Source of the DNA: an uncultured Ruminococcus sp.
Lineage (GTDB): Bacteria > Bacillota > Clostridia > Oscillospirales > Ruminococcaceae
DNA: 12,890 nucleotides
Assembly: GCA_937910385.1 (NCBI GenBank)
Contig: CALEPT010000135.1
Location: forward strand, 1-12,890
Direction: 5' to 3'
The notes below the pieces were generated by a model that saw only the letters and a list, made by a program, of their open reading frames with translations, did no database searches and was not told the DNA's origin. Shown piece after piece: positions 10,424 through 12,890 of the stretch (positions within the stretch are counted from its first letter, which is position 1; every line of letters starts with the position of its first letter). The translations under genes were made by a program, and so were the position numbers.

Positions 10424-12890
10424 CGAGGCTATTATCGAAACCCTGAAAATAGAAATAACGGGTGACAGCAGCGGTGCTGTTGACGGCGTTGAAAAGCTGA
10501 TAAACACGCTCCAGAAAATCAAAGGGGCGACTACCGGCGGCAATAAAGGGCTGGATTCTTTGACTCAGACGCTCAACAAGGTAAATGAAGCCGTTTCAAA
10601 GATAAAGCCCAGCGCAATGCAGAAGCTGAAATATCTCAGCGAGGGGATAAAAGGGCTTTCCGACGTCGGCAAGATTAAATTCGGAAGAACCTCCGAGGGG
10701 ATAATGGCTCTCGGCTATGCGGTCGACTCTTTAAAGGACGTTGATTTCACCAAACTTTCGGAAATGGCGGGGGGTGTCCAAACACTCAGTTCCGCCGGCA
10801 ACATCAATCTTCCGAAAATGAGGTTCAGCGGTGCGTCGGGTGACAACACTGTCGAAAAATCTTTTGAGGGGATTTCAGGGGTTGTTTCCGGAACCGTCAG
10901 TGAAACTTCTTCAATGCTTGCTAAAATCACTGCGTCTTTCAAAAAGTTCGGTAAAGACGCGCTAACCGCGTTAAAAAAACCAAAAGAGGCTTTTAAGGAT
11001 TTTCAAGCGGCAGCGACAAAGGCTTTTTCAAAAATCAAGAGTGCGGCGGCAACAACGGGCAAAGCTATAAAAGGATATTTTAAGGCATTGACCGCGCCTT
11101 TCCGCCCTCTTGTAGAAACACTATCCGGATTTGGAGATAAATTTAAAAATCTGTTCGCAATGTTTAACAAGCGGGCTATGTACCGCGCATTGAACAGCAT
11201 TATATCGGCGATAACACAAGGCTTTAAAGAGGGAACGGAAAATGTTTATCAATACAGCAAGGCTATAAACGGTCGATTCGCCGATTCTATGGACAGGATG
11301 ACAACCGCAATGCTGTATTTTAAAAACAGCATAGGCGCGGCGGTCGCTCCTATTCTGAATATGCTCGCTCCGGCAATCGACGTTATCGCAGACAAGTCGG
11401 TCGAGCTAATAAACACGTTTAACCAGCTCTTCGCTCGTCTTTCCGGCGCGAATACGTGGACGAGGGCTATAAGATACCCGAAAGAATATGCTGAAGCTGC
11501 CACGGATGCGACAGAGGCAAACGAGGAATTAAAGAAAACAATTCTCGGCTTCGATCAACTCAACGTGCTTCAGGATAACAGCACAAGCGACAGCGGAAAC
11601 AGCAATACTGCCGACGATTATTCAAGGATGTTTGAGGAAGTCGCGCTGACAGCGGCGGAAAATCCGTTTGAGGGCTTTTTTACACCGTTTAAAGAGGCGT
11701 GGGCTAACGAAGGACAGAACACAATCGATGCGTTAAAGAAGTCGTTTGAGCAGGTCAAGGAGCTTATATCTGCCGTCAAGGAAAGTTATGATAAAGTCTG
11801 GCAAAACGGAACCGGTCAGCAGACGATAGAAACGATTTTGCGCATATTTCAGAACGTGGTCGGAACGGTCGGTAATCTTGCGGAGAGCCTTAAAAGAGCG
11901 TGGAAAGAAAACGAGACCGGAACCGGCATCGTTCAAGAGGCATGGGATATATTCAATTCTGTTCTCGGCACTATTGAACGGATAACAGATGCAACAAAAA
12001 AGTGGGCTGAAAATCTGAATTTCTCGCCCTTGCTTGAGTCGATACATAATTTCCTTGAAAAAATCAAGCCGCTTGTGGACAATATCGGCAAGGCGTTTGA
12101 ATGGGTATGGAATAACGTAATTCTTCCTGTTTCAAAATGGGCGGCGGAAGATCTTGCGCCAGCCGGTATTGACCTTATATCTGCGGCAATAGACTTATTG
12201 AACAGCGTCATAGAAAAGGCGAAACCGTTGCTCAAATGGTTATGGGATGAATTTTTTAAGCCTCTTAGTGAATGGGCAGGGGATAAGGTTGTTGATGCGC
12301 TTAAATCTATGACGGATCTGCTGAACGACCTGAATGATTTGTTAAGCGGAAAAACGTCATTCGGAGAGTTTATTGATCAGCTGTCATTCGGACAAGCTGT
12401 ATTGCTCGGTGTCGCCGCTGCCGTCGGAATAGTCGTCGGTGCTTTTGTGGTTTTTCAGACAATATCCGCTATTGTTTCGGGAGTCGGAGCTGTCATTGGT
12501 TTTCTTACAAGCCCCATCGGGATAGCTGTTGCCGCAATCGCGGTCTTGATAGCAATCGGCGCGTTGCTCGTAACGCATTGGGAGGAAATAAAGACCGTTG
12601 CAATCAAAGTATGGACAGCTATCAAAGATTTCTTTAAGGATTTGGCTGAAAAGATAACAGACTTTGCGATGTCAGCTATTGACGGGCTGTTCGATTTTAT
12701 GACGGATGCCTGGGATGGCATGATAAGCGTAGCAAAAGCGGCGTGGGGCGGTTTTAAAGACTTCTGGAGCGGGCTTTGGGATATTATCTCAAATGCCGCA
12801 AAAAACGTTTGGAATGCAATAAAAACATTCTTTTCCAACACTTGGGATAGCATTAAGAATACAGCGACTAATGTTTGGAATGCAATAAAA
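10416..12890 (+). CDS. Tail tape measure protein (partial, 825 residues, runs off the window)
   Basis: The tape measure sets tail length and is ejected ahead of DNA. The frame opens at ATG 10416 (ATGGCTGA overlap with the chaperone stop; AGGAG at 10401-10405, 10 nt upstream) and is open to the last base. It begins MADEAIIETLKIEITGDSSG and has a long helical region. GFDQLNVLQD near residue 383 is a motif often seen in Firmicute tape measures. A strongly hydrophobic stretch (about residues 658-721, AVLLGVAAAVGIVVGAFVVF and on) could form a membrane hairpin during DNA entry. The end carries 11-residue Trp repeats. The C-terminus lies beyond the window, so any lytic or peptidase domain cannot be seen. 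Confidence 0.92.
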   Translation, partial: MADEAIIETLKIEITGDSSGAVDGVEKLINTLQKIKGATTGGNKGLDSLTQTLNKVNEAVSKIKPSAMQKLKYLSEGIKGLSDVGKIKFGRTSEGIMALGYAVDSLKDVDFTKLSEMAGGVQTLSSAGNINLPKMRFSGASGDNTVEKSFEGISGVVSGTVSETSSMLAKITASFKKFGKDALTALKKPKEAFKDFQAAATKAFSKIKSAAATTGKAIKGYFKALTAPFRPLVETLSGFGDKFKNLFAMFNKRAMYRALNSIISAITQGFKEGTENVYQYSKAINGRFADSMDRMTTAMLYFKNSIGAAVAPILNMLAPAIDVIADKSVELINTFNQLFARLSGANTWTRAIRYPKEYAEAATDATEANEELKKTILGFDQLNVLQDNSTSDSGNSNTADDYSRMFEEVALTAAENPFEGFFTPFKEAWANEGQNTIDALKKSFEQVKELISAVKESYDKVWQNGTGQQTIETILRIFQNVVGTVGNLAESLKRAWKENETGTGIVQEAWDIFNSVLGTIERITDATKKWAENLNFSPLLESIHNFLEKIKPLVDNIGKAFEWVWNNVILPVSKWAAEDLAPAGIDLISAAIDLLNSVIEKAKPLLKWLWDEFFKPLSEWAGDKVVDALKSMTDLLNDLNDLLSGKTSFGEFIDQLSFGQAVLLGVAAAVGIVVGAFVVFQTISAIVSGVGAVIGFLTSPIGIAVAAIAVLIAIGALLVTHWEEIKTVAIKVWTAIKDFFKDLAEKITDFAMSAIDGLFDFMTDAWDGMISVAKAAWGGFKDFWSGLWDIISNAAKNVWNAIKTFFSNTWDSIKNTATNVWNAIK
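12708..12890 (+). repeat. 11-residue (33-bp) Trp-anchored repeats in the tape measure
   Basis: TGG codons recur at 12711, 12744, 12777, 12810, 12843 and 12876, exactly 33 nt apart, each as the second residue of an 11-residue unit (VWNAIKTFFSN, TWDSIKNTATN and so on). At 66-bp period 12804-12824 and 12870-12890 match in 20 of 21 bases, a sign of recent duplication. Such 11-residue aromatic repeats are known in siphovirus tape measures. The array continues past the edge. Confidence 0.85.

Overview
The window looks like the left and central part of a prophage or phage genome from a low- to mid-GC Gram-positive bacterium, most likely a gut Clostridia-type Firmicute. The support is sigma-A style promoters (TTGACA, 17 nt, TATAAT), strong GGAGG ribosome-binding sites, some TTG and GTG starts, and a siphovirus head-tail order like SPP1/TP901-1-group phages. 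No tRNA, rRNA, CRISPR array or insertion sequence is visible.

Layout. Positions 1-118 hold the 5' end of a leftward gene with its own promoter (213-241). A 455-nt gap (119-573) carries two inverted repeats, a GC-rich island and a perfect-consensus rightward promoter (518-546). From there all genes run rightward: a short serine recombinase without the usual C-terminal zinc ribbon; terminase large subunit; a second promoter (3116-3144); portal; minor head protein with a Cys/His cluster; a 50-residue protein; a structured, gene-free leader (5359-5541); scaffold; major capsid; a capsid extension in the -1 frame; a 28-residue Lys-rich ORF; head-tail connector; head closure; tail completion; tail terminator; tail tube; two tail assembly chaperone frames; and a tape measure that runs off the right edge. 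Small overlaps (TTGA, 8-nt ATG...TGA) and 1-nt gaps suggest translational coupling. No small terminase subunit or capsid protease was found.

Most interesting signals. (1) A structured RNA element occurs twice, before the terminase (1342-1406) and before the scaffold (5342-5407). Loops and linker are nearly identical (TAACSGGG, GAAA, RACAGG) while about seven of ten stem base pairs are changed in a compensatory way. In both copies a competing downstream hairpin can form with AGGA at the 3' end of its loop. (2) The capsid gene ends in a slippery heptamer AAACCCT, then 5 nt, then a 10-bp hairpin. A -1 shift fuses 134 more residues, giving a probable long minor capsid form. (3) The tail chaperone pair is joined by GGGAAAC, 7 nt, then a hairpin, giving a classical G/GT-type fusion. 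(4) The leader before the scaffold is a chain of small hairpins, two of which share the loop AGTGAA on different stems.

Together the genes build an SPP1-like procapsid (portal, scaffold, capsid), package DNA (terminase), close the head (connector, head closure) and assemble a long non-contractile tail. Protein family names are from reading the sequence, without database searches.
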